Positions 40,201 through 52,151 of a stretch of DNA of 64,000 nt are shown piece by piece. Position 1 is the first letter of the stretch, and the number at the start of each line of letters is the position of its first letter. A program made the translations under genes and the position numbers. The notes under the pieces were generated by a model that saw only the letters and a list, made by a program, of their open reading frames with translations, did no database searches and had not been told where the DNA came from. The DNA comes from Pampus argenteus (Eukaryota > Chordata > Actinopteri > Scombriformes > Stromateidae), in the NCBI GenBank assembly GCA_036937835.1, contig CM072861.1, forward strand, positions 18,404,001-18,468,000, written 5' to 3'.

Positions 40201-40365
40201 GTGCTCTGCGTCATAGAATTTGTTTAAGACCGTTCCATCGGATTCTAGAGAAGTACGCCATCTTTGGAGACAACTGGGCAGACATTTTTTCCTCACTTTC
40301 TTTGTTTATATTTTTCACATTAGTACTGAATTTAGTCTTGCGAACGCCGTAGCAATTTAAGAAAG
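40200..40365 (+). other. clk4: Candidate clk4 5' non-coding exon
   Basis: The stretch ends at a good donor, AAAG|GTAAGA, at 40365/40366, and the first coding exon begins exactly at an AG|ATG acceptor. An untranslated first exon is therefore required. The 5' limit is a guess; no TATA box is evident. Confidence 0.5.
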
Positions 40366-41432
40366 GTAAGACAAATTCTTGAATTACCGATATTTACCAC
40401 TTTTTTTATGTTTACTTCAGTTTATTGTAGGCTAACATTAGCCAGTTAGCTTTCCCGAAATTCGACGTCTCGCTGGCTAATTCACTTTAGCTAATAACGA
40501 GAATTTATTCCCTCGGATATTGTAAGTAGGCGAATTTGAGATGTTTCGTTTCTTAATGGCGATCAGTCGGTATTTAACTATGAGACTGATAACGTTAGTC
40601 AAAATGTCTTATATGTAACTTACATTATTGTAATAAATTAATCCACGTTAGCAGTGTTGTTGCATGACAAAAGACGATATGCTATGACGGGCCTTTGGCT
40701 CCAGATCAGCCTAATATTCGATGATCTCATGCGTTATATATTATTTACATCCAACCAGTTGACAAGTTATAATCATATAACTGTTTCTAAGTACCACATT
40801 TAGATTTGCAAATTGCATTGCAACGATGGTTGTTAAGTGGTTGTTGATAGGCCTGGCAGTTAGAGACCTTTAGTCGTTGATGAAACGTCAACCATACGTT
40901 AACGTTTGTTCCGGTGTAATGGCCTCCACCTGCGACATTTTTCTTCCATTGTTTTTAAGTCAGCATCACATAGATTAGATGGATTATTTTGATTTCAATG
41001 TGTTTGGTTATTTACAGTAGCTCTTGTGGGTATTTCATAGCATAGTATCTATTTGTATGCAGTTAGCTACGCAGTATTGAAGTGGATGTTTTGATTTGAT
41101 GAAAGAGCTGCAACTGACATTGATTTTCACAGTAGATTTATTTTGCTGTTCATTCTCTACTAGTAACAATGTTATAGAGCTTTTATTTTGATATTTTAAC
41201 TTGCCTCTTTTTTAGTTGGCATTAACAGTTATACAACTTCCTGTTTAAGCTGGCTGCAGACACATGTAATGCATAACAGTATGTTCACAACATCACCACA
41301 TTTGTAACGTTGTAATTGAGCTCATAACTGTAGCTATGTTTTTTTTTTTAAATATGGATTTAATTTGTTTTAGGATATATTAGTAATCCAAGTTAAGTTT
41401 AAGGTTAAAATGTGTTCGTACCTGTCTTCCAG
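40366..41432 (+). other. clk4: clk4 intron 1
   Basis: Non-coding. It is AT-rich with no recognised element and ends in CTGTCTTCCAG directly before the ATG. Confidence 0.6.
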
Positions 41433-44400
41433 ATGCGCCACTCTAAGCGAATGCATTCCCCAGGTGTCTGGCTGGACGAGTACAGCTGGGAAGAGAGGAT
41501 GGAGTGTCGAAAGCGAAGGAAACGAGATTCGCACAGCAGTGAAAGAGAAAATAAGTCCAGAAGAATCCACCATCACCACAAGACCTATGACGGGTAAATG
41601 ACCACTTGTTTTTTTGAATTATTTTGTCAAATTTAAAGACCTAGACTTTGATTTTCAGTTTAGGGAGAAACTGTTTAGAAATGCAAATTGTTCAAAGTAA
41701 AAATGTCGATGTTGTCTACATTCTGTTACAAATGATCAGACAAATCTGTAAATACACTGTTGCTGTGTTTAGGTCAGTAAAGCTCATGGCGTGGATCAGA
41801 TAGACAGATAAGATTTCATGGCTCCTTCTTTCCTTATATGAGTTTCAGTATCCTCTTTTGTGCAATGTGCGTGTTTTGCAATTCTAGCTTCTTGTGGGCA
41901 TGTATGATTGCCCATGGGGTTACATTAGATGTTTCAAGATCTACTCTAATTTTAATTCTGTAGAGAGGCAGACTTCTTCCTGGAAGACAACTGACACCAC
42001 CAGGCTGCTAGGGTTTATTGGTCTTTTTTAGACGCTTAAATTACCTGCTGGGTGGGTGTGGAGGTGATTGGAGACATACTGAGGGGACATAAAAACTTTG
42101 GCAAACAAAACTTAGGATGTTTAGGGAACTGGCAACATGAGTTATGTTTCCCCTTTTTTTTCCTGGGCATTTCACATTGGCAGAAATGTTTACTTCTGGC
42201 TTACGGAGATCTGCTGGTGCAGTTGGATCATATTGCTGACTGCCAGGCTGAAAAACCTTCAGTGTCTTACACTTGAGCTCTGCCAAGTGGCTCTCTGTCA
42301 GGGTTCCTGCAGTTTTTTTTGGAAAGCATACTTGGTTGCTTAGGAGACAGCTGTATAAATGTTAAAATCACCCAAACTTGCAGCATTGCGTTCCTCCATT
42401 TGCAAGTACAATTTGTGCAGTGATAATCCCCTAATGAAATGCTTTCTCGACTGCAGCCTCTCGTTGAACAGGATGTTTGGTGGCTGTAAATCAGTATGTT
42501 GCTAATTACAAATGTTACATAAAAGGTTTAAGGGATAGAGTGTCAAGCAATAGGCGGGTTATCATCACCATCATAGCCAGTCTTCATTTTAGAGCTTAAT
42601 CACAGAGAAGGAACTGACTCATTTCTGACCTGATCCTTGTTTTTAATCTGTGTGTCCTGTTTTTTTTGTTTGTTTTTTTTTTTTTTCTTCTTTTTTTTTT
42701 TTTTTTTTGCTTGACTGCAGGCACTTCCTGGAGACCCGCAGTTTGAACCACAGGCTGGATTCTCGGGAAGGACGGACCCAGGACTGCAGTTTGGACATGG
42801 CCTATGAGAGCAGTCGTGATGTCACCTGCAAGGAAAGAGACCGTGACTGGCACCACTACAGCAAGTCATCTGGCCGTAGTGGTCGCAGCAGGCGAAGCAG
42901 CCGCAGGAATGGAGACAAAAGGCACAAACGTAGCCACTCTCGCCGCAGGTCCTCCTCGGTACGGGAACCTCTCCTCTAACTTCTCTTCTGTCTATAACAC
43001 CAAATCGAAAGGGTCATTATCACCGGTGTTTAGCCAATGCTTAACACCTATCTCTTTGTTTCTCTGTATCTGTGTGTGTGTGTCTCCTATTCTTCACTGT
43101 TAAGCATGATTTCCAGTAATGACAAGTAGGGGGGCAGTATAGGTTCAGAAAAATGGATTGTGAGTGTTTATAGATTTGGAAGAGAAAAGTGGACCTAGTA
43201 TTAGTGCCGAAATCTTTGTGGGTTGCTATGGAACATGGTGGTAAAGAATAAAGCTATATTGGGAAGAGTTGCAAAAAACTACATGTAGAAAGACTATGAT
43301 CACTCAAGTTGAGTTTTATACTGTACTACCCTGAGAAAGTCTCTCATCTGAAAATCTTGTTGCCATGTTTTTCTTCTGTAACACACACTATGTGGTGGCT
43401 GGCGCCCAATTTCTCTGATGGGGCTGAATTTGAATTTGCTGCTCCGTCCTTCCGTCCATTCGCCTGGCGGTGTTACTGAACGGGCCGAATCTATCCACCC
43501 CTACACCTCCCCCCCCTTGGCCTGCTGGTTGAATGAATGACGATGTCGCATTGTGGTGGCCTGGTGCTGGCTGACTGATGGGTTATTGATGTGATGGCGG
43601 ATTGCGGCGGGTTCCGGTGCAGAGGAGGAGCCATCACCGCAGGAAAAGATCCAGGAGTGTTGAGGATGATGGCGAGGGTCACCTCATCTATCACAGTGGA
43701 GACATGCTGAGAGCGAGATGTATAGAATATATACCTTTTTTTTTCTACTGTTGTTCACACTTTGTCTCTCTCACATCCTTGTCTGGTTTTTATTTCCAAA
43801 CATTAATTTAGAGGCTGAAGTATTTGGGCCAGTAGACTTAATTTTTTTTTTTTTTGGTTAGATATTGCTTGTAAACATATTTAGCATTGAGTTGTATGCC
43901 AGTGTTCAGAAGCCTGTTGTAGTAGTGTAGCTAAACAGAGCAATGTAACATCAGGCAGTAAACCAGCCAAAGGGCAGAATTTCACTTTTCAGCGCTGTGT
44001 TGTCTAACTTCAGCTTTCTATTTTCTGTAGATGAGATAGTGTGTACTCTAGGAGAAGGTGCCTTTGGGAAGGTCGTCGAATGCATTGATCACACAAAGTA
44101 AGTTGAACCAGAAAATATTGCTTACAGCTCAAACATTAGAGACTAAAACTTCTACCTTGTTCTCCCCTCTCTCTGTCATTGTTTCTTGATTTTCCTTATT
44201 AAAAATAAATTAAAATTACATCTGCGTGTTTCAGTGACGGAGCTCGAGTGGCTCTGAAGATCATTAAAAACATAGACCGCTACCGTGAGGCAGCTATGTC
44301 AGAGGTAGAGGTGCTTCAACAGCTGAAAACCCTTGACACTGATAGGAGATAGTAAGTAACTGCAGCTCACACAAATATGCTCACCTAGCTTAAAAAAAAA

Positions 44401-46418
44401 CAAGCATGATACTTAACTTTGCATTCCCTTCGCCTTTCCCCTTCAATAGTGCGTGTGTCCACATGTTGGACTGGTTCGACTATCACGGCCACGTTTGTAT
44501 TGCCTTTGAGCTGCTTGGCCTCAGCACATACGATTTCCTCAAAGAGAACAACTTCCAGCCTTTCCCCGTCGAGCACATCAGGCACATGGCGTACCAGATC
44601 ATCCGAGCTGTTCAATGTAAGCTACGGACACATGCCCACATAGACGATAAAATATGATTTAAAAAAGCAGCTTGGCTCAAAATGCATGATTTTGTTTGTT
44701 CTTTTTATAGTTCTGCATAAAAACAAGCTGACTCACACAGACCTGAAGCCTGAAAATATTCTCTTCATTGATTCTGACTACGACATGGAGTACAACCTAA
44801 AAATGGTAAGTCCGAATTTATCTAAATAATTCTGAGTAGCCAGTGTTGATTTTTGTCTACGAAAATTATGACAAGTATTCGTTGACAATGTTATAATTGA
44901 CGGCAAAGATCACAGTGAAATATCTGTTCTGACGGACAGCCGAGATCACAGCATTGTTGTAGCAACAGGCCTAAACCTCTTGTTTGTGTCAGCAGCTTTG
45001 TGAGCAGCATGATTGTTTTTTTTTTTTTTTATCCTCAGAAACGGGATGAAAGGACATTGAAGAACCCAGATGTGAAAATTGTGGACTTTGGTAATGCCAC
45101 ATACGAACATGAGCACCACACCTCTGTTGTGTCCACGCGCCACTACCGTGCTCCTGAAGTGATCTTAGGTAAGCAGCTGCTGCGGTGACGCTTTAAATTG
45201 ATCCTTTAGTGGCGATATGTTTAATTTAGCGAACATTGTCTCTTTCAGAACTCGGCTGGGATCATTCCTGCGATGTCTGGAGTATAGGTTGTATCCTCAT
45301 TGAGTACTACCTTGGATCAACTCTCTTTCAGGTACGTGGCAGCATGAGAACATGAGGAAAGTATTAATATTCTGATATTTACTGTAGGATTTGACTAGTT
45401 GACTTATTTTGTTTTCTCCTTCAGACCCATGACAGTAAAGAGCACCTTGCTATGATGGAGAGAGTACTGGGCCCCATTCCCACAAACCTCCTGCAGAAAA
45501 CCAGGTAGGGGCTGTTAAGAGGCCTGTTTCTAACCAGTTCTCATTATTGGAAAAATATTTCTGGCAGAATTTGATGTGATTGAGAACCATTTATTTCGAC
45601 CTCTGTAACATAAGCAGCACAGGGAGTTAATTTGTAATCAGGTTGAATTCTGCTAAACAATTGCTGCGTGTTGTATAGGAAACAGCGGTATGTCCATCGA
45701 TGCAAGCTGGACTGGGACGTTCAAAGCTCTTCTGGGCGATATGTCAAGAAACACTGCAAACCACTCAAGGTAAGAACAACACATCTGGTTAAAGAAACAA
45801 ACATCTTAGGAAATAACACCTGTGATCTATTATCATCATCTCTGTGCGTTTGGCAGACATGACTGCTGGACATGTGGCCTAGTTTAGCACTAAGAGTGAA
45901 AGTAGGGAGAAGCGGCTCGCCTCAGGGAGTGAGAGTGATATAATCCTGTCTTCGAAAACTCTGCTGTTTACATGTTGCAGTATGTTAGCAAACACAAGCG
46001 GTAATCAGTACATCATAGACATGACTGACTCCCGACATGCACAAAACGAATTACATGTGTTAGCAAAGTGCTTCTACGTATGTTAAACACACACGGTACA
46101 TAATTTCTGTCTGTTTCGCTTCGCTGTCTCTTTTTCCTTTTTTAAAGTTAAGAACACTTGTTTTTTAACACAGATTATCAACTGATTTTGTTTGTTTTTG
46201 TTTCTGTCTCCCATCAGCATTACATGGTGTCTCAGGGTGAAAACCACCAGCAGCTGTTTGACCTCATAAAGAAGATGATGGAGTATGACCCGGCTAAGCG
46301 CCTCAGTCTAGAGCAGGCCCTCCGTCATCCCTTCTTCTCTTGCTACCGAAAGAGCAGCAGCAAAAGCAGCAGCAGCAGCAGAAGAAGAAGCAGCAGCAGT
46401 AGCAGCAAAAGAGACTGA
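41433..46418 (+). CDS. clk4: CDC-like dual-specificity kinase 4 (12 coding exons, 508 aa)
   Basis: CLK kinases are nuclear enzymes that phosphorylate SR splicing factors. Coding exons: 41433-41593, 42721-42958, 43623-43719, 44031-44097, 44235-44351, 44450-44616, 44711-44805, 45039-45168, 45249-45331, 45425-45504, 45679-45769 and 46218-46418. Phases agree throughout (1527 nt). The start MRHSKR is diagnostic for CLK1/CLK4. Residues 1-160 are Arg/Ser/His-rich, including RRSHHRRKRSRSVEDDGEGH. The kinase domain spans about 166-482: GEGAFGKV (173-180), Lys196, HTDLKPEN (291-298, Asp293), DFG (330-332) and the LAMMER signature EHLAMMERVLG (391-401). CLK4 is favoured over CLK1 partly by its col23a1 neighbour. 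The last 26 residues form a Ser/Lys/Arg tail not found in mammalian CLK4. Confidence 0.93.
41594..42720 (+). other. clk4: clk4 intron 2
   Basis: Non-coding. It ends in a long T-rich run (about 42658-42708) that forms the exon 3 polypyrimidine tract. The Lys-rich minus-strand frame here is its translation. Confidence 0.85.
42959..43622 (+). other. clk4: clk4 intron 3, candidate retained intron
   Basis: If this 664-base intron is kept, the reading frame stops 7 codons into it (VREPLL then stop). Its 3' half (43380-43620) is richer in G/C than the other clk4 introns. In mammals the introns around CLK1/CLK4 exon 4 are known to be detained in the nucleus. Confidence 0.6.
45770..46217 (+). other. 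clk4: clk4 intron 11
   Basis: Non-coding, no recognised element. Confidence 0.85.
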
Positions 46419-46925
46419 GTCAACCTGTGACTTGTAGCCTCGGTCAGGGCTCGGCTGTCATATTTATCATGGTGCTTGGTGCCAGCCTCTATTTCCTGAC
46501 TCTCCAGGAGAGGGGAATCTTAACTGACTGTATCAGTCCACCGCCCTGCTCTGCTGTGTCCTGTCCTACACCAGTGTTTTTGTTTTTGTCTGTGCAACAT
46601 TTTTGCCGCAATGAAACTCTGATTTATTTTATGTGCCATTGCAGCTTCTAAGTATAAACTGGTGGAGCCTTTTTTTTTTGTCCATGTTCTCTGTTTTTTT
46701 CTTCACATTTTCAAGTTGATAATATAACAGATTGAGAAAGGCTTTTTACTGCATCTGTCTCAGCTGTAATTTATTAAGCATTGTATTGTAAAAAATTGTC
46801 ACAGGCAGGGAAATCTTGTACATATGTGTTTTTTGTTAAGATATCTTTTCTCCATTGACTGTTTATGTAACTTTTGCAGTATCATGTACTTTTTCTCAAT
46901 AAACGTCATAGATCATAAAGTTTAT
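46419..46925 (+). other. clk4: clk4 3'UTR with AATAAA
   Basis: About 500 bases of T-rich sequence. A canonical AATAAA at 46898-46903 is preceded by TTTTTCTC and followed by GT-rich sequence, which fits cleavage near 46920. Confidence 0.7.
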
Positions 46926-47870
46926 CGACCGTTTGTTGTTTGTTTCTATAGATGTGAAACTGCTGCAATCCGCAGGATGGCAGTAGAGAGCTTTTGTATC
47001 GCTTCAGTGTAGAGCGCAGTGAGGACCAGCATGGTACATTATCACAGCATTAACTTTACAAGAAATCTCATTCTGGGGTCGTTTGGAGCATTTGAATATT
47101 GATTGATTGAAGATAAATCGGGGAAAAAAATCTAAATCGCAGCACCAGCGTCAAACTGATGAGAGTGAATTATCTCTGTCCTCTGATGAGGATCCTAATA
47201 ACATGTTTTTATAGCCGCTCAAAACACCACAACAAGAAGAACTGACCTGATCTGTATTTATAACTTGGCAAATTACTCAATGAGTTTAACAGTTTATCAC
47301 AGTGAATTTTGTCGACTACAATCGGTTAAGAAACCTGGTGATAAGTATTAGACACGGCTCCGTTGTCTGTAGCCGGTCACGATGAAGCGATCAGAGACGG
47401 ATCCGGTCAAAAAAAAAATCGACGTCTCTCTCACAGCTGTCAATCTGCAACCTCCCACGTGGTCAGCAGGGCGGGCGCATCTCAACTGGTTCAACTTTCA
47501 ACTTTAAGGGAGGCAAACAATTGGACCCATTGGTAGTTTGCACTTGCACATGCATGTAAGGATACTCCCCAACAGGAAACAACGACCTGTAAGTCAGGAG
47601 GCGCCTCTTCTCTTGTTGGCATCCAGATCGTTCCCATCTGTGCGCGGCGTAAACCCGGTGCGCACCGCCGCTGCTTCTGGTTCCCGAGACTAATTTAAAA
47701 CCTTTGAACCCCCGAGAACAGTGTACCGGAGCTGGGTGATGTGAATGGTTATGCGCGCCGCTTATTTGGCTCATACAGGCTGATTAGAGATTTTGTTGCA
47801 GAGCTACACCACTGAGACAAGTGATTTTTTTTTCCTTTTCCTCAAAAGTACCTGGAAGCAGGATTTCAGG
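46926..47870 (+). promoter_or_regulatory. col23a1: Intergenic interval and col23a1 5' region
   Basis: The first 400 bases are AT-rich and unremarkable. From about 47340 the sequence becomes richer in CpG, with the densest part around 47630-47770. That fits the promoter and 5'UTR of col23a1. No TATA box was identified and the start is unresolved. Confidence 0.45.
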
Positions 47871-48799
47871 ATGGATACAACCAGCGACTCGGTCGGAGAG
47901 AGTAAACCGGTGTATCAGTGTACGCCTGCGGTCCAGCGGTGGCTTCCACGTTTCCCCATCGCTCTGTGCTTGCTGTTGTCCCTCAGCTCCATCACTGTGT
48001 GTCTTCTGATGAGCTTGAAGATCTACCAGCTGGAGAACAGACTGCAGATGGAGATGGACAAAGCGTCCGTCTTCCACCCGCCGCACAGCGCGTTTCTAAA
48101 CGAGGATGGGACCCTAATCCCTGAGCTGAGCACCTCAATAGTGAAGCTGGTGGAAGAGGTACACTTTGTGGATTTAAAAAAAACACTAAGTGATGTCGTT
48201 GATAAGTGTGTTGTGTGGTTGTGAATTTACAAACTCCCAGACTAGGAACTTTTTTTTTTTTTGGTAATTGTACCATAATGATTCCCCCCCTTAAAATCAG
48301 CCCCCTTTTAATGCATGACCGAAGGGATCAGCCATGCTTGCAGCTGGCTAATTAGTTAGCAGTAAAGCTCTTTATAGGGTGACATAACCACTGATAATAG
48401 ACACAAACCTATAATTTAATCACATGGAAAAGAAATTGAGGAAACCTTTTTTTTTTTTTTCTGGAGCTGCCTGTGATGGGAGATTATGATCTCATAATTG
48501 TTATTGGTAGTCACTGAGATTATTTTAATCTCACTCCAATCTATGAATTTTTGCCTAATGATTTCAGTTTATTCGGATTTTTTCCTACTCTGAAGCCCAC
48601 AAAAACTATTCAAACCACACAGAAACTTAATTTTTCATAACTTCCACACTGTTTTGTATTGAGACTGTATTTGTGTTTCAGACTGGGGGTTTTATTTTAC
48701 ACTAGAAATTGCTCTTTGTGTGTCTGCAGGAAGTGGTGGTGCTGATGCCGAAATTGCGAACGACTCGGGACGTTGGCCAAGAGTGTTCCTGTCCTCCAG
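47871..48799 (+). CDS. col23a1: Collagen alpha-1(XXIII), first two exons (partial)
   Basis: Type II membrane collagen; in mammals it is found at the cell surface and is shed by furin-type proteases. Coding exons are 47871-48158 and 48730-48799, with GT/AG junctions and matching phase. The ATG at 47871 has A at -3 and G at +4. The protein starts with a short cytosolic tail of about 28 residues, then a membrane helix (FPIALCLLLSLSSITVCLLM, about 29-48). A coiled-coil-like KIYQLENRLQMEMDK and a Leu-rich stem follow. Exon 2 reads LRTTRDVGQECSCPPG, aligned with the human segment that leads into the first Gly-X-Y repeats. It ends after the first base of a Gly codon, so collagen repeats should begin in exon 3. 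No exon 3 is present in the window. Confidence 0.85.
48159..48729 (+). other. col23a1: col23a1 intron 1
   Basis: This 571-base non-coding interval has several T runs and ends in a standard TGTGTGTCTGCAG acceptor. Confidence 0.8.
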
Positions 48800-49503
48800 G
48801 TATTTATCTCTGTTATTTCTACTAGACTCCAACAAAAACGTCCAAAAAACACACTGACAAACATGACATTTAAAAATCTATATACACCCTGTCTCGGGTG
48901 AAAGTTACAGTCTAGGCACTACTGCACGGACCACTTGTGAAACCTTATTGCCTCTCTGCCAATGATGCTTTTGGCAGCTCTCCTGAACTTTAAGGATGCA
49001 TGTTTCTATGCGCGCGTATGTGTGTGTGTGTTTCCTTTTCTGTGTGGATGAGTACGACCCTGTGCAGGGTCCACACTGTGACAGCAGAGCTCAGCACTCA
49101 ACACATCAGTGAGGTTGGGCAGTCCAGCCTGAGCCCTGCAGCCTCGTGTCAGTGGGGGATGTTCTCTTTAATAGATGGAGCAGCCGTGTGCCAAGATTGG
49201 CCACGTTTGGTTTGCGGTGTTCATTACAGGGTTTGTGATAGTTCCTGGGGTGGAGAACAGTGTGTGATCCACATCGTGTTACACACAAGAGTCCCTCTAT
49301 ATGCCAGTAGATTAAAGAAAGATGGTGTTTCTTTTATTTTGGGTAATGTTGCATCTGTGATATTTGATGAGTTGCACTTGTTGTGAGAAAGAAGCCTGAA
49401 CTTCAGTGATTGGTGTATATTTAATGGTTTACTTGTTTTACCTCACCTGTGGGAAGGACAGTCACACTTTAATTCATCATAGCAGAGAGAGAGAGATCCT
49501 TTG

Positions 49504-49504
<1 letters not shown>

Positions 49505-49545
<41 letters not shown>
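49505..49545. repeat. (GT)n microsatellite
   Basis: About 20 GT units; a small GA-rich tract precedes it. Confidence 0.9.
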
Positions 49546-49549
<4 letters not shown>

Positions 49550-52104
49550 GAAGCTGGCATTTGTAACATTCCAGTAAAAAAAAAAAAATCTGCAACTCAA
49601 GTGAAAAATGTGCCATTGTTTCTGAAGAAAGGATATTTGCTTGTGCACATTTTCTGCTCTTCTGCGATGACAATTGCATCAAGAACTTGGGGGCAGCAGA
49701 AGTCGAGATGCTTATCTGCAGATCTGGGGAATTTCCTCTCCTGAATCTTCTTTCTTTCTTTCTCTTTCTCTTTGTCTGCGGGTGTGAATAGCCCTGCGGC
49801 GGCAGCAACAACAACAACAACAGGTGAAAGCGTTCACAAGTGGAATTTCTGGCCCACTTTCAACACATTCTGTTTTCCAAGCTAAAGTCTGCTGTGCCAA
49901 GATGGCTCACTGGCTGTGTCTGGCTGTGTCTGGCTGGTCAGCGAAGTTGGTGCAAGGATTCTTTTGTTTGCACTGGATTCAGCACAGCCAAAAGCCACTG
50001 ATACCACTAATGTTGTCGTTCCACTTCCCACATTCAGCTTGGAGGCTCCAGGAACTGTATGACTTACTAGAAATGCAATCAGAGGTATCAGAGGTAGCAT
50101 GTCAAATTTTATCTGATTAGGACTGACCTCTTCTCCCCTTGCTGTTACGCATTCATTTTATTGCAATTTCTTCATTAGAATATATTATTGTATCAGATGC
50201 TGCACCCCTTATTTTCCTGTCAATTTTCCTTGAATGCTGTATAATCATGTGGTTTTGGCATTGAAATACAATTCCTCCACAGCTATTCAAAAAGTCTATT
50301 TAAAGTTCTCGTTTTTCCCATTTCTGGCCTTCGAATATGGTGTTTTCTTTTTTGGCGAAACAAAAGGCTATTTTGCTCGCTGCAGCTTTGATGTAACAAA
50401 ACGCCTGCCGACATGTACTTTTCGATGTACGTCTCAACAATTAGATTGCTTGATATAGGCTTGTTAACATTTCTCTGCGAAATGTGTTTATTTCTAGAGC
50501 AGGTTTCTCAGCCGATAAACATGTATTTGTTTTTTCTTGGGGCATGAACTGGTTATTATTGTGGGTGTGCGTGTGCAGTGCTGGTACCAGTATTTTTGAC
50601 TGATGTAAAATGTTTTTACGCGCATTCATCTGAGCTGCGTTTTCTGTGCCTACATGTGTGCATCCCATTTGCATGCGAGTGTACAGTCTGTGATCCTCAT
50701 GGGTGTGTGTGTGTGTGTGTGTGTTTTAGTTTCTATCCCTGAGCCTTTGAGGGGCCGACAGAGGCACCTCTCTCAACACGACATTGTAAGACGAGACCCT
50801 CTTCTCCCTTTAGCACCAACTTTTGCCACCTGAAATCCGAATCTCTCATCTCCAGGATCACAGGCCAAGGTATTTCTGCCTGTATGTGTGCGAGGGACAC
50901 ACTGCCACACACAGCATGAGTGGCATTTCTGCCGTCAAAGCTATGCCCTCCACATCAGGGAGCTCACCTTTCAGCATGCAAAAAGACAGAGGCCCAACAG
51001 GGGGCAGCACTTTCTGCAGCAGCACTGGAAATGATGATGCTGGATTTGTCATTTACACTTCTCACTGAATGACTTCCTTCTGATGAAAACTTCAAGTATT
51101 TTTGAGGCCTTTCTGGTTCAGTCACAGCATGAGCAGCGGAGACACTGTCTGTAAATAGTCTTTGACCCCAGGCTCGGACTCGAGGGACATTTATCTCTTG
51201 TGTCTCCTCAGTGGAAGCAGCGTCGTGACACTTTTATGCTCACAGATACGACAGGGCAGCAGTCGTTACAGCTTAGGCAAACTATGTCAACTCCGTCCAA
51301 GTCTACTCACAAGCTTCAGGTGTTTGCAATTAACACCCGCCTGTTCCCTCAACAGACACACACACTCATGTACAAACATACACACACATTCATTACATAC
51401 ACATGAGCACAACACCTTTATGGTGCCTCGGCTAATTAGAACCATGTGATGGCTGTATGTGTCCTGTGTAGGGGGAGTGTATTGTCATCTCTGCAATTTG
51501 CAGTTAAAGGCTGTTTTAACAGGTCTGATACTGACTAGGGGGCACATAGTCTGCCCATGCTTGGGCACAGGGCCCAAAACTAAATGCCAGCCAGAGACAC
51601 CGAGACACCCATTAATATTACTCAGTCACCAAACCCTGCGCTGCAGGAGCGGGTGCTAAAACACTACAGTCATGTGCAATAAAGTATGAGTTTTTGGAGG
51701 TTTTCATGTTTGCTGTTTTTTTGCTGTGACCTCTTTACAAAGAGGTAAATAAATAAAAAAAAGAAATGCATAGAAAAGGTTATCTGTGCAACAATCGAGA
51801 CATATGGCAGGTTTGCATCAGACTGCGACAATATGATATTCTTACAAAAGATTGATTTATTGCATGTTGCTTTGAGAAACTGTGTTGAAATGTGTTGTTG
51901 GCACACCTATTTGGTTTATTGATCAGTAATTCTAGTATACCACAGATTATATGTGATTAAAAGCTCCTTCAGTAGGTGTAGGGCATCTTACGTCTTTGGT
52001 GTTGGTGTATATGAGGGCATGAGGTCAGATCCCTGGCTGTGCGGTCAGATCAATTTCCATCAGATAAGAGCTCATAAACATGCTGAATGGGAACACAGGC
52101 TCCC

Positions 52105-52108
<4 letters not shown>

Positions 52109-52151
<43 letters not shown>
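52109..52151. repeat. (AT)n-(GT)n compound microsatellite
   Basis: A short ATATAT tract runs directly into about 18 GT units. Confidence 0.9.

Noticed and set aside
47793..47870. Upstream extension of the col23a1 frame by 26 codons
   Set aside because: The extension begins with TTG, not ATG. The ATG at 47871 has a strong context (A at -3, G at +4) and fits the expected short cytosolic tail.
49792..49825. Short CAG/CAA-rich stretch flanked by AG and GTGAAA, considered as col23a1 exon 3
   Set aside because: In the required phase it would give Ala-Leu-Arg-Arg-poly-Gln instead of Gly-X-Y, so it does not continue the collagen.
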